This document shows, piece after piece, positions 55,726-63,864 of a stretch of 64,000 nucleotides of DNA. The stretch lies in the NCBI GenBank assembly GCA_944383895.1, contig CALWRH010000009.1, forward strand, positions 1 to 64,000. Reading direction: 5' to 3'. The stretch is from an uncultured Christensenellaceae bacterium. Its GTDB lineage: Bacteria > Bacillota > Clostridia > Christensenellales > UBA3700. Made by a program: the position numbers and the translations under genes. The notes below the pieces were generated by a model. It was given only the letters and a program-made list of their open reading frames with translations. It made no database searches and was not told where the DNA came from. Each line of letters starts with the position of its first letter. Position 1 is the stretch's first letter.

Positions 55726-55890
55726 TTGGAGGAAATCGAGGTCGAAAACAATCCTCTCGGCATTAAGATCTATGTCAACGGACAACCGAGCATAGACAAT
55801 ATGTCGGACGAGGAATACGACCTCTTTGTTTCTTCCCTTGAATTGAGGATGAGTGAATATACAGAAAAATCAAATACAGGTAAATCATAA
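55726..55890 (+). CDS. Very small acidic protein (54 aa), TTG start
   Basis: Open frame of 55 codons starting TTG with an excellent ribosome site GGGAGGTGAT at 8 nt. The peptide begins MEEIEVENNPLGIKIYVNGQ and continues PSIDNMSDEEYDLFVSSLEL; it is acidic with a helix at the end. The same strand and spacing as the flanking genes support it. Function unknown. Confidence 0.6.
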   Translation: MEEIEVENNPLGIKIYVNGQPSIDNMSDEEYDLFVSSLELRMSEYTEKSNTGKS

Positions 55891-56033
55891 TTTCGGCACG
55901 GACGGTGCATGACTGCGAATACAAAAGCGGCGACCGTTTGTTCCGTGCTATATAACAAATACAAAAAACAAAACCGTCATCCTTCTTTGGGAGAAATGAA
56001 GAGGAAACATTTATTTTCAAGGAGGACATGGCA

Positions 56034-57026
56034 ATGCCATACAGCAAAGTGAAAGTATATTCGGACGGCGGTCATTATATCGGGATACCGTATAAGCCCA
56101 ATCCTTCCACAGGTAAAAGGCGCGTACAGGCGGAAGAGACGGTTACGGTATTCCCAAAAACGGCAGATAAAGATAAAAGCATTATCGAAAAACAACCGTC
56201 CGAGCACAAAACAAACGATACGTCGGGAGAGGCTGTTTCGCCCTCTCCCAAGCAAATGACCCGCAAGGAGTTGTTTGACGATCTTTATGACAACAGCAGA
56301 GATATGAAACGTAAAGAACGAAAGGAATATATCCGAAAACAAATGCAGCCTTATTTCAAACAAGAGCAAAGTTGCAGCGATTTCGTTGAGCAGAATTTCG
56401 AACGTAAGCACCGCAATCTTGTATGCCGTAAAATCAGAATGTGGCGCAAGATAAATCAGCAAACGTTCAACTTTTTCGTAACGCTTACTTTCGACGATAA
56501 ACTGCATACGGAAGAAAGTTTTCAGAAAGCCTTAAAACATTGTCTGCAACATTTCAGTTCGCGTAAAAGCTGGAGGTATATCGGAGTCTGGGAGCGCTCT
56601 CCCGAAAAGCAAAGACTGCATTTTCACGGCATATTCTATATCCCCGAAGGCACGATGCCGGGCAAGTGTGAAAGTGTTACTGATTTCGATACAAGGGCAA
56701 AGAAAATGCGTGCCACTATGCAGAACGAATTTTTCGGCAAGAAGTTCGGCAGAAACGATTTCAAAGCGATACGGCACGATTCCGAAGTTCCGCAAGCGAT
56801 AAAATATCTTACGAAGTATCTTGAAAAAACAGGTGAAAAACTTGTATATTCGAGAGGGCTGTATCAGTATTTCGTAACCGATGTTATGGACGAAGATATT
56901 CTCTGTCCCTACGGGCAGGAAGACAGAAAGTTCATACTTTCCGACAACTTTTCCTGTTGGGACGAAGGCGAATATATCGGTCCCGTAAGCCCTGAAACGA
57001 TAGCAAAACTTCCGAAAAGCAACTGA
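56034..57026 (+). CDS. HUH-type rolling-circle replication initiator (Rep), copy 2
   Basis: Second initiator (330 aa). Motif I FFVTLTFDDKLHTEES, motif II KQRLHFHGIFYIPEG, motif III QAIKYLTKYLEKTGEK with catalytic Tyr. It shares ICR/LHTEESF/IGVWER/GRNDF blocks with the copy at 51409 but is clearly diverged, so the two belong to separate replicons or were brought together by recombination. ATG 56034 is chosen since AAGGAGG is 8 nt upstream; ATG 56028 is too close. Confidence 0.85.
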   Translation: MPYSKVKVYSDGGHYIGIPYKPNPSTGKRRVQAEETVTVFPKTADKDKSIIEKQPSEHKTNDTSGEAVSPSPKQMTRKELFDDLYDNSRDMKRKERKEYIRKQMQPYFKQEQSCSDFVEQNFERKHRNLVCRKIRMWRKINQQTFNFFVTLTFDDKLHTEESFQKALKHCLQHFSSRKSWRYIGVWERSPEKQRLHFHGIFYIPEGTMPGKCESVTDFDTRAKKMRATMQNEFFGKKFGRNDFKAIRHDSEVPQAIKYLTKYLEKTGEKLVYSRGLYQYFVTDVMDEDILCPYGQEDRKFILSDNFSCWDEGEYIGPVSPETIAKLPKSN

Positions 57027-57058
57027 CGGGTAATTAACGGAAAAACAAAAAGCAAGGC

Positions 57059-57212
57059 GCGACGATATGGGCGGAAGATTTCGCAAGCGGATCAGCGCGA
57101 AACTCCGCCCCGTCGCCGCCGTTTTGTTCCGTTTATCCGTTCAGCCTTCGGAAGTGCGTGCGCTTGGCTTCGGCGAGCAAAGCGAGCCGACTTGTATATA
57201 GCCAAGCGCACG
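57059..57212 (-). other. Two-hairpin element, copy 2 (inverted)
   Basis: Read on minus: hairpin H (57212-57157) CGTGCGCTTGGCT/AGCCAAGCGCACG with inner stem TCGGC/GCCGA and loop TCGCTTTGCTC; then hairpin L (57116-57059) GCGACG, GGGCGGA, TTTCGC arms with apical loop GCTGATCCGCTTGC. Order and loops match the copy at 49789-49950 while stems differ. The rest of 57213-57545 holds only the promoter of the next gene. Confidence 0.72.
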
Positions 57213-57545
57213 TCTAACTGCCATTTCCTTAAATTTGGAAGAAAAAATGAAATATAGGAGTGGTTAAACAAATGACTAAAAAATAACGTTCTGCCGTTCG
57301 CCAAAATACGAACGTATGATGGAAATTCTCTCATAGTAAATTTACATATATGGGACAAGTCGGATCATTGAAGTCTAACGATTCGAATTGTCTTATTTTA
57401 TAGCAATACATCGCCGATATTTATACGAGTTTTTTGTTTTCGTTTCTTTGAAGAAAATTGACTTTGACCCATTTTTTGTGCTAAAATAAAACATAAGTTA
57501 TCATAGTAATGTCATTTTTAAGATCAAAAATCGCGGAGGTTTAGC

Positions 57546-57857
57546 ATGCCGTCGTTCTATTTAAAAATCGCAGGAGTAACTTTTGAAGGTAGGCAAAGAT
57601 TGATTTCAGGTCTTTCTAGAAAAGGGGAATTAAATCCTGGAACTTTACTTCGTATTGTCGCAGAGCCGAATAATCCGTATGATTCTAATGCGGTCAAGGT
57701 TATGACTATAAGTGGAGAGACTCTCGGCTATATTCCTAAACAGCACAATTCCACAATTGCTTATAATCTCCGCATGGGAAAGCAATATAAGGTGACCGTT
57801 TTGGCTGTGACTGGTGGGGATGAGTTTCTCGGTATAAATATTATGTTGGAGTATTAA
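57546..57857 (+). CDS. HIRAN-domain protein
   Basis: Single HIRAN domain (103 aa), a fold that binds ssDNA 3' ends or damaged DNA. Motifs: KIAGVTFEGRQRLI, LLRIVAEPNNPYDSNAVKVM and GETLGYIPKQHNSTIAYNLR. CGGAGGTTTAGC precedes the ATG. It ends 1 nt before the helicase gene, so the two probably act together in DNA repair, restart or defence. TTGACT...TAAAAT near 57459-57489 may be the promoter. Confidence 0.85.
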   Translation: MPSFYLKIAGVTFEGRQRLISGLSRKGELNPGTLLRIVAEPNNPYDSNAVKVMTISGETLGYIPKQHNSTIAYNLRMGKQYKVTVLAVTGGDEFLGINIMLEY

Positions 57858-57858
57858 G

Positions 57859-60327
57859 ATGAAGTTGACTGACAGACAAATGGAGGTAATTCAATCTGAG
57901 CATAAAAAGCTGATTGTTTTATCTTGCGCGGGAAGCGGAAAGACCACCGTTATAGTAAATCGCATTAATCATATTATTACCGATAAGGGAATCGTTCCGA
58001 CACAAATTTTAGCCCTGACATTTAGCAATAAGGCAGCGCAGGATATGCGTGATAGAGTGTTGAGAGAAGTAAAAACGCTTATCCCCTTAAAGGTCAGCAC
58101 TTTTCATGCTTTTGGATTGGAGCTTATCAGGCGATATCATGAGGAGCTTGGGTTCGAAAAAAGAATTGCAATAATAAGCGCAAACGAGCAAAAGGAGATA
58201 GTTAAGCCCTTACTTCATATGGGCGATGATATTGAAAAGGTGCTTAACTTCATCAGACATTCAAAGTCATTTTCGTTAACTACAGAGGATGATGCTTTGC
58301 AAAAAGTTGCTCCTCATATAGATAACATAGTCGCTGCGTATAATCGTCAACTAAATATTGAAAATAAGGTGGATATGGAAGATATGCTGTATTTGCCTTA
58401 TAACTTGATGCGGAAAAACAAAGACGTTCGGTCAGCAATCACTGAAACTTACAGATATATTTTTGTTGATGAGTATCAGGATACAAATGAAATTCAAAAC
58501 AAATTTCTCGACCTTATATGCGATATCGAAACCAATGTGTGTTTAGTCGGTGATGACGATCAAGCTATATATGAGTGGAGAGGGGCGAAGCCTCAATATA
58601 TTCGTGAGAGGGCTTCCGATCCTTCATACCATTGTATAAAACTTGAGACGAACTTCCGTTCGCAAGGAGCAATAATTAAGATTGCGAATAGGATAATTCA
58701 AAACAATACAAATAGAGTACCGAAACAGATAAGCTCCAATAGACCATGCGAAACGCCGCCATATTTCAAACGCTTCAAAACCGATGAGGAGGAAGCGGCT
58801 TTCGTCGCAAGCAAGATCGGTGAGCTCATTAAATCTAATAGATTCCATCCGTCTGAAATTGCCGTTTTATACCGAGGAGAAAAGCAGTCTGAGGTATTAA
58901 AAAGTGCTTTTGAGAGTAGGAATATTAAGTATGAGGTACGAAACGTTGATAAAAAATACGGGCACAGCAAGTTTTTAGCAGTGTTGCGCTGCGTCGATGC
59001 GTTATCCTCAATAAAGGATGTCATGGATGCAGTTAATTTCCCGACGCGTTGTCTTGACAGATTTGTTTTACAGGACGCAAAGGATATTTATAACCGCGAA
59101 ACAGGCAATACACAGGATTTTGCTCCGCTTGAGTGGATCAATAGGATTTATATGTCGTCTTTTGATTACGATGACGATATCAAGCTGTTCAAGAGCCGTT
59201 ACAAGGCAATAACGGAATTGCAAATGGCGCAGGGCTTAAGTGCAAAGCAAGCCATAGCATTTCTCCTGTCGAAGTATGAAGCGGAAGGGCTGGAAACTGC
59301 TCAACCGATGGAATATCACTTTGCCCTGCAGACTTTGGATTTAGCCGGAACCTTTGAAAAAACCTTCGGGCAGCAGACGCTTAAGGAGTTTATTGCCGAT
59401 TTGAATACGGCGATAGAGCAAGACGAATTTGAAACGCCTATTGATAGAGATTCAGTTTCAATCATGACCATGCACCGTTCCAAGGGATTGGAATACAAGG
59501 TTGTGTTTATAATAGGTATTCAGGTTGGCGTATGCCCAAACGATTACTTTATTAAAACCATTGACGATTTAGAGGCGGAGCGTCGGCTGTTCTATGTGGC
59601 TATGACAAGAGCGAAAGAGCTGCTTTTCTTATCGTCATATGACGATCAGTTAAAGGGTAGCGATGATGAGAAGAGTGTAGTTAAGCATGGCTTCATGGCT
59701 GAAATACCAGAGCTGTTTCTTTCGAGGAAGCCCATTGATAGAGAGATAATCGAAACCTTCCCTATAAAGGAAGATATAGAGGTTGTAAAAGAAAGTGCTG
59801 CCGAAATCAATACGGAAACTTTCAGCGAAATACCGGCTGATGTCGTTGCTGAAATTGAGGAACTTGTTCATGATGAAATTGAGGAGGGCATTGTCCAGCT
59901 CGGCGATTTGAACGAGGATTTGATTGTCAAGCACAGACAAGAGTCGTATGAACTTCTTAGTCAATATAAAATTCCCAAAGATAAAAAGATTGTCATCCTT
60001 GGTGCGGTTGACCTGAAAGTTGATAAAATGTATGGAATACTCAAGGTTGCTGGCTTTACAAAAGACATGGTGGAGTATTATGATTATGAGGGCAGAAACT
60101 TCAACGCAGCAAGACTGGCAAATAATTTGAGGTATGTTGGTATTATAGTTGGACCAGTTGCACACAAAATTCCGTCTGTTGGTACGAGGTCGGTCAAGGA
60201 ATTGCTCGAGATGCCAGGCTACCCGTACATGATCAATTTGATAGACAGAAAAATTACAAAGACATCATTGCAAGACGCTCTGTCTATAATTAAGTGGCAT
60301 TACTTTACAAACAACGATGATAACTAA
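57859..60327 (+). CDS. UvrD/PcrA-like SF1 helicase with extra C-terminal domain
   Basis: 3'-5' DNA helicase (822 aa). Q motif LTDRQMEVIQ, Walker A CAGSGKTTVIV, motif Ia TFSNKAAQDM, Walker B VDEYQDTNEIQ, motif III VGDDDQAIYEWRGA, motif IV TNFRSQ, motif V TMHRSKGLEYKVVFI, motif VI VAMTRAKELL. From about residue 710 there is an added Rossmann-like domain (KIVILGAVDLKVDKMYGILK, VGIIVGPVAHKIPSVG). A HIRAN gene precedes it. Lower G+C than the chromosome indicates transfer. Confidence 0.93.
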   Translation: MKLTDRQMEVIQSEHKKLIVLSCAGSGKTTVIVNRINHIITDKGIVPTQILALTFSNKAAQDMRDRVLREVKTLIPLKVSTFHAFGLELIRRYHEELGFEKRIAIISANEQKEIVKPLLHMGDDIEKVLNFIRHSKSFSLTTEDDALQKVAPHIDNIVAAYNRQLNIENKVDMEDMLYLPYNLMRKNKDVRSAITETYRYIFVDEYQDTNEIQNKFLDLICDIETNVCLVGDDDQAIYEWRGAKPQYIRERASDPSYHCIKLETNFRSQGAIIKIANRIIQNNTNRVPKQISSNRPCETPPYFKRFKTDEEEAAFVASKIGELIKSNRFHPSEIAVLYRGEKQSEVLKSAFESRNIKYEVRNVDKKYGHSKFLAVLRCVDALSSIKDVMDAVNFPTRCLDRFVLQDAKDIYNRETGNTQDFAPLEWINRIYMSSFDYDDDIKLFKSRYKAITELQMAQGLSAKQAIAFLLSKYEAEGLETAQPMEYHFALQTLDLAGTFEKTFGQQTLKEFIADLNTAIEQDEFETPIDRDSVSIMTMHRSKGLEYKVVFIIGIQVGVCPNDYFIKTIDDLEAERRLFYVAMTRAKELLFLSSYDDQLKGSDDEKSVVKHGFMAEIPELFLSRKPIDREIIETFPIKEDIEVVKESAAEINTETFSEIPADVVAEIEELVHDEIEEGIVQLGDLNEDLIVKHRQESYELLSQYKIPKDKKIVILGAVDLKVDKMYGILKVAGFTKDMVEYYDYEGRNFNAARLANNLRYVGIIVGPVAHKIPSVGTRSVKELLEMPGYPYMINLIDRKITKTSLQDALSIIKWHYFTNNDDN

Positions 60328-60339
60328 TAATAGGAACGC

Positions 60340-60908
60340 ATGGTAGCATATACGGTTTCACAAGTAAATACATATGTTAAATCATTGCTTGATAGTAGTG
60401 CAATATTGAGAAATGTGACCGTTATGAGCGAGATTACCAATTTGAGCTTATTTATAGGCGGAAATATTTATTTTCGATAAAGGATGAGTATGCTCAGAGG
60501 GTTGTTATGTTTCAGTCCACAAAGAGCACTAAAGTCATAATCAAGGGTTCAACATTGGTTCATACCATGCAGGGCATATATCGGCTTACTGTCAAAAAGA
60601 GGCAGACAGATAGGCTTGGTGCACTTCATTTGGCGTATGAGCAATTAAAGACTAAGCTTCAACATCGGGGTCTCTTTGATCCAGAGTACAAGAAGCCGAT
60701 TTCTGCTATGACGAAAAAGGTTGTTGTAATTACTACTGCGACGGGTGGGGCAGTTCACGATATCGTTACCATCATAGGTAGGCGACGAGCGGCTGCAGAA
60801 ATATATATATCCCGCAACATCTTAGGGGATAATGCCGAGCAACAGGTAGAATTGATGTCAGAGGATGGTGAGAGAGAATATTGTCTCAAGCCATTTACTG
60901 GGAGTTAG
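60340..60908 (+). pseudogene. Broken xseA-like gene (exonuclease VII large subunit), frameshifted and truncated
   Basis: The first frame (60340-60480) encodes AYTVSQVNTYVKSLLDSS, then VMSEITNLSLFIGGNIYF, the OB-fold start of XseA. A one-base deletion in a T run near 60474 shifts to a second frame reading KDEYAQRVVMFQS, then LAYEQLKTKLQHRGLFDPEY, VVVITTATGGAVHDI. The match then stops; the catalytic and coiled-coil two thirds are missing and the frame ends by TAG 1 nt before the radical SAM gene. Confidence 0.75.
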
Positions 60909-60909
60909 T

Positions 60910-61938
60910 ATGGATTATAAATCTTGCTGGTTGACCGTAAATCGAGCTTGTAATTTGCGGTGTAAATGGTGCTATGCGAAGAGTACCAACTTTGAAAAGT
61001 CGGAAGATATGCCGATAAATTTGGCGTATCAAATTTTAAATATTTGTGAACAACTTCAACTGAAACATATAACAATCATAGGAGGCGAGCCTACCATATA
61101 TCCGCATTTGCACGAAGTGATGGATTATTGCAACAAGAAACGCCTAAAATTTGGGATGGTCACAAATGGGATTAGGTTGGCTGACGAGTCGTTTGTAGAG
61201 GAAATGATTTCTTTGGGAATGAGATCGTTTTCTGTCTCCCTTAAAGGTGAAACACCAGAAATTTTTAAAGATGTATCGGGATTTGATTGCTTTGAAAAGG
61301 TAGTTAGTGGTATTAAAATATGCAAATCGAAAGGGTGCAGAGTTTCTGTTTCAATGGTTTTAACAGAGCAGAATGTTCGCTCGTACTTACAAGGAATAAA
61401 GGCAATGAAGGCGGCGGGAGCGGATGGCTTTCATTTAGCCTTCTGCTATGAGTTTGACCTTAATCCTGATTATAAAACATTCCTTGCGAATACGAATCCT
61501 AAGAAAATAGTAAAAGGTTTCGTTGAAGGATACGATGAGTTGAGCGAAATAACAGAAGGTAAGTTCGAGCTGTTTCAAGCATATCCACTTTGTTTGTGGG
61601 ACAAGGGCTTTATAGAAAAATTGAACGCGCGCGGACAAATATCTACGGTTTGCCAGTTGCTGCACCAAAGCGGGCTGATCTTTGATACGCAGGGCAACAT
61701 AATTCCTTGTAATGCAATGCCGCAAATTAAGCTAGGAAAATTGAATGATGATTTTTCAACGGTTGATGGTCTCCTGAAACATATGAATCAGGATGAAGTG
61801 AAGAATGTCTATAATAGACTTTGCGCAATTCCAGACGAAAAGTGTATGCAGTGCGGAGATTTAGTAAACTGCGGCGGTGGGTGTGTTTGTCAATACACCA
61901 ATTATTCATACAAACAGCTGATGAGCATGGAGGACTGA
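60910..61938 (+). CDS. Radical SAM/SPASM peptide maturase
   Basis: Radical SAM enzyme (342 aa). The 4Fe-4S/SAM motif CNLRCKWC is Cys14, Cys18, Cys21; IIGGEPTIYP is the SAM-contacting GGE box. The C-terminal SPASM region has CQLLHQSGLIFDTQGNIIPC, CAIPDEKCMQCGDLVNCGGG and CVCQ, enough for auxiliary clusters. GGGAGTTAGT sets the ATG. The neighbour 2 nt downstream encodes a Cys-rich peptide, the usual layout for enzymes that make thioether links in RiPPs (sacti- or ranthipeptides). The exact reaction is inferred. Confidence 0.88.
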   Translation: MDYKSCWLTVNRACNLRCKWCYAKSTNFEKSEDMPINLAYQILNICEQLQLKHITIIGGEPTIYPHLHEVMDYCNKKRLKFGMVTNGIRLADESFVEEMISLGMRSFSVSLKGETPEIFKDVSGFDCFEKVVSGIKICKSKGCRVSVSMVLTEQNVRSYLQGIKAMKAAGADGFHLAFCYEFDLNPDYKTFLANTNPKKIVKGFVEGYDELSEITEGKFELFQAYPLCLWDKGFIEKLNARGQISTVCQLLHQSGLIFDTQGNIIPCNAMPQIKLGKLNDDFSTVDGLLKHMNQDEVKNVYNRLCAIPDEKCMQCGDLVNCGGGCVCQYTNYSYKQLMSMED

Positions 61939-61940
61939 AA

Positions 61941-62240
61941 ATGGATACGCATTTTGTAAATTGTATTTCAAAAACTGAAATTCAGCCACAAATAAAACTA
62001 ATGGGCTATGGGCGTAAAAAGAAGAAGGAGTGGATTCCTTCTGATTGCCATTGCAATCAATATGGCGAATGCGACTGCGCAAATTGCTATGTGTGCGACG
62101 AGTGTTTTGTGCCAAATGACTGCCATTGTAATCGATATGGAGAGTGTGATTGTTCCAACTGCATGGTTTGCACGGATTGTCGCGACAGTGACTGTGATTG
62201 CGAACTCGACTGTGATTGCGATTGTGATTACGATTGCTAA
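61941..62240 (+). CDS. Cys-rich candidate RiPP precursor (99 aa)
   Basis: Probable substrate of the adjacent radical SAM enzyme. Residues 1-33 form a leader (EIQPQIKLMGYGRKKKKEWI). The core has two repeats, SDCHCNQYGECDCANC-YVCDEC and NDCHCNRYGECDCSNC-MVCTDC, 7 Cys each, then the tail DSDCDCELDCDCDCDYDC with 6 Cys. So 20 of about 66 core residues are Cys and many are Asp. GGAGGACTGAAA precedes the ATG. A metallothionein-like metal binder is an alternative. Confidence 0.72.
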   Translation: MDTHFVNCISKTEIQPQIKLMGYGRKKKKEWIPSDCHCNQYGECDCANCYVCDECFVPNDCHCNRYGECDCSNCMVCTDCRDSDCDCELDCDCDCDYDC

Positions 62241-62278
62241 TGTGGTGGTAATATGGAAAAGTAGGGTTTGTAAAGCGT

Positions 62279-62313
62279 AAGAGGAAAACTGTATTAATAC
62301 AGCATTTCCTCTT
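62279..62313 (+). terminator. Terminator of the radical SAM-peptide operon
   Basis: AAGAGGAAA/TTTCCTCTT outer stem with inner CTGTATTAATACAG palindrome, then T-rich. Confidence 0.85.
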
Positions 62314-62390
62314 TCATGGTTGTATCTTAAAAGCTTTCAACTTTAAAGGTATATATGATTGTATTAGATTACAGCTTTTAATAAATATAT

Positions 62391-63059
62391 TTATAGCTTT
62401 TGGCATTTTCCAATATAGATATGATATTTATTTCTAATACAATGCTTTCTGTAATCCATACCGCTCAGACTTAAGGGCAGAATTCTTGCAATATCAGCGC
62501 GTTTCCAACCACTCATGTAATATTCCAACATTTCCATTTCTTTTTTGGTTAGGCGCATGGCATTCATTAATTCGTCTGCCTTGTCGTAATTCCATTCTTC
62601 TTTTTCAAAGCAATTCACGGGATCTACCGGATATGCCTTGTAGCTTGTAACGTCGATATGCTCCGTTCGTTTAGCTTTTCTGCACAATCCGTCAATATAT
62701 CTGCTGACTTCTCTGTAACAAGCTAATTTTATAGTGATGTTCTTTCCGATGCGGTCCTTTCCGTAATCGTCGTAAACGCTTTTCCCTGCAAATTGCCAAA
62801 GGAAGCATATTGCGATCTGTGCGCAGTCATATCCATCTGTAACGACGTAATCTCTTTCGCCCATATGGTGCAAGTCTTTTATGTAATCGACATACAGTTT
62901 ATCCGCAACGTCAAAATCGTATTTTTTGATTGTGCGTAAAGACTGCAACGCAATCATTTCACCCATCAATTTGATCGTTTCTTCTGAGATGGGCTCTGCA
63001 AAGAGTTCGCTTTCGTTTTCGTACTTCCCGTTAGAGAATTTTTTTACCAGTAATTCCAT
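62391..63059 (-). CDS. Sigma-70-like HTH protein of mobile elements (second intact copy)
   Basis: 222 aa paralogue of the protein at 50218. Shared blocks: YVVTDGYDCAQIAICFLWQF, GKNITIKLACYREVSRYIDG, YKAYPVDPVNCFEKEE; C-terminal HTH LTKKEMEMLEYYMSGWKRAD and MDYRKHCIRNKYH. Closest to the broken copy at 44494 (YKALPMDPVNCFEKEQ). The ATG at 63059 follows CGGAGGTATTGAAT; a TGCCG/CGGCA hairpin lies about 15 nt further up as in the other copy. Structured element C is upstream. Confidence 0.75.
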   Translation of the reverse strand: MELLVKKFSNGKYENESELFAEPISEETIKLMGEMIALQSLRTIKKYDFDVADKLYVDYIKDLHHMGERDYVVTDGYDCAQIAICFLWQFAGKSVYDDYGKDRIGKNITIKLACYREVSRYIDGLCRKAKRTEHIDVTSYKAYPVDPVNCFEKEEWNYDKADELMNAMRLTKKEMEMLEYYMSGWKRADIARILPLSLSGMDYRKHCIRNKYHIYIGKCQKL

Positions 63060-63147
63060 ATTCAATACCTCCGAAATTTTCTGCCGTTTTCGGCAAAGAG
63101 CGGAGGTGCATAGGACGATAAAACTCTATAACTTGCAAATACAATCT

Positions 63148-63297
63148 GCAAAAGTCAACGGAACAAAGCCAAAATCGTTGTGTTCAATTTTCCTACCTCC
63201 AATACATAAAAAAGCCGAGTAAGAAAACCTTCTTACCCGGCATAATTACTTTATATTCTATTTATTCCTCAACGATTTTGCGACCGTTGACTTCTGC
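63148..63297 (-). other. Structured element upstream of sigma-like gene, copy C
   Basis: On minus: arms GCAGAAGTCAACGG and CCGTTGACTTTTGC enclose GCCGGGTAAGAA/TTCTTACTCGGC followed by TTTTTT. GCTATGGTAGCAT just outside the arm (63316-63304) is also outside copy A (44301-44313). The 63060-63504 stretch holds otherwise only an ATACCCAG/CTGGGTAT hairpin near 63399-63444. Confidence 0.7.
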
Positions 63298-63504
63298 GAG
63301 AACTATGCTACCATAGCGAAACGGAAACGGCAAATTTCGGAAGGAAAAAAATGAAATAAAACATAAAAACTCAATTACTGGATATCAGACAATAAAATAC
63401 CCAGCCAAAACTCTTTGTCGTTTACAAAAAGGTTCGACTGGGTATCGTGTGGTGGAGCGTATTTGCACAAAGTCGAATAGTTTCATAGACAGTCGTGCAA
63501 CAAG

Positions 63505-63864
63505 TTATTCTCTTGTTGTGTTCGCTATCGTATGTACGATATTTTCAACGGATGACTTGATAGGCAAAGGTAGTTTCTTATATTCCGAAAAGAAGATGGC
63601 TTCTTCCGGGGTTACACGCAGAACCAATTCGTCTTCGGTAAAGAATTGCGCGAGAGTCAGTCCTAAAGTCTGGCAGATGATCTCCAGATTCTGAATAGAA
63701 GGGACGATTCCTCTTGAAAAGGTGTTGGCAAGCGTGGACTGGTTCAATCCCGAAAGTTCGGCGAGCCGTAAACGCTCATATTTCTTTCTAAACGCAATCT
63801 GTTCAATTTGGCAATTAATTTCATCTGAATATTTTTCTAATATCGAATTTACTACGTTATCCAA
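63505..63864 (-). CDS. XRE-family HTH protein (119 aa)
   Basis: Cro/CI-type regulator with a C-terminal tail. HTH: FRKKYERLRLAELSGLNQST, LANTFSRGIVPSIQNLEIIC; LGLTLAQFFTEDE closes the domain. The C-terminal 45 residues (VTPEEAIFFSEYKKLPLPIK) resemble those of small element repressors. No clear AGGAGG precedes its ATG (ATTATCTATAG...). Divergent from the partial gene at 63957. Confidence 0.85.
   Translation of the reverse strand: MDNVVNSILEKYSDEINCQIEQIAFRKKYERLRLAELSGLNQSTLANTFSRGIVPSIQNLEIICQTLGLTLAQFFTEDELVLRVTPEEAIFFSEYKKLPLPIKSSVENIVHTIANTTRE

Noticed and set aside
55770-56507. Minus-strand open frames across the start of the second rep gene
   Set aside because: Overlap the 54-residue gene and Rep on +, without ribosome sites.
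60460-60510. Programmed -1 frameshift in the xseA-like gene
   Set aside because: No X XXY YYZ slippery heptamer or following stem is clear, and the protein lacks the catalytic two thirds anyway, so a dead gene is simpler.
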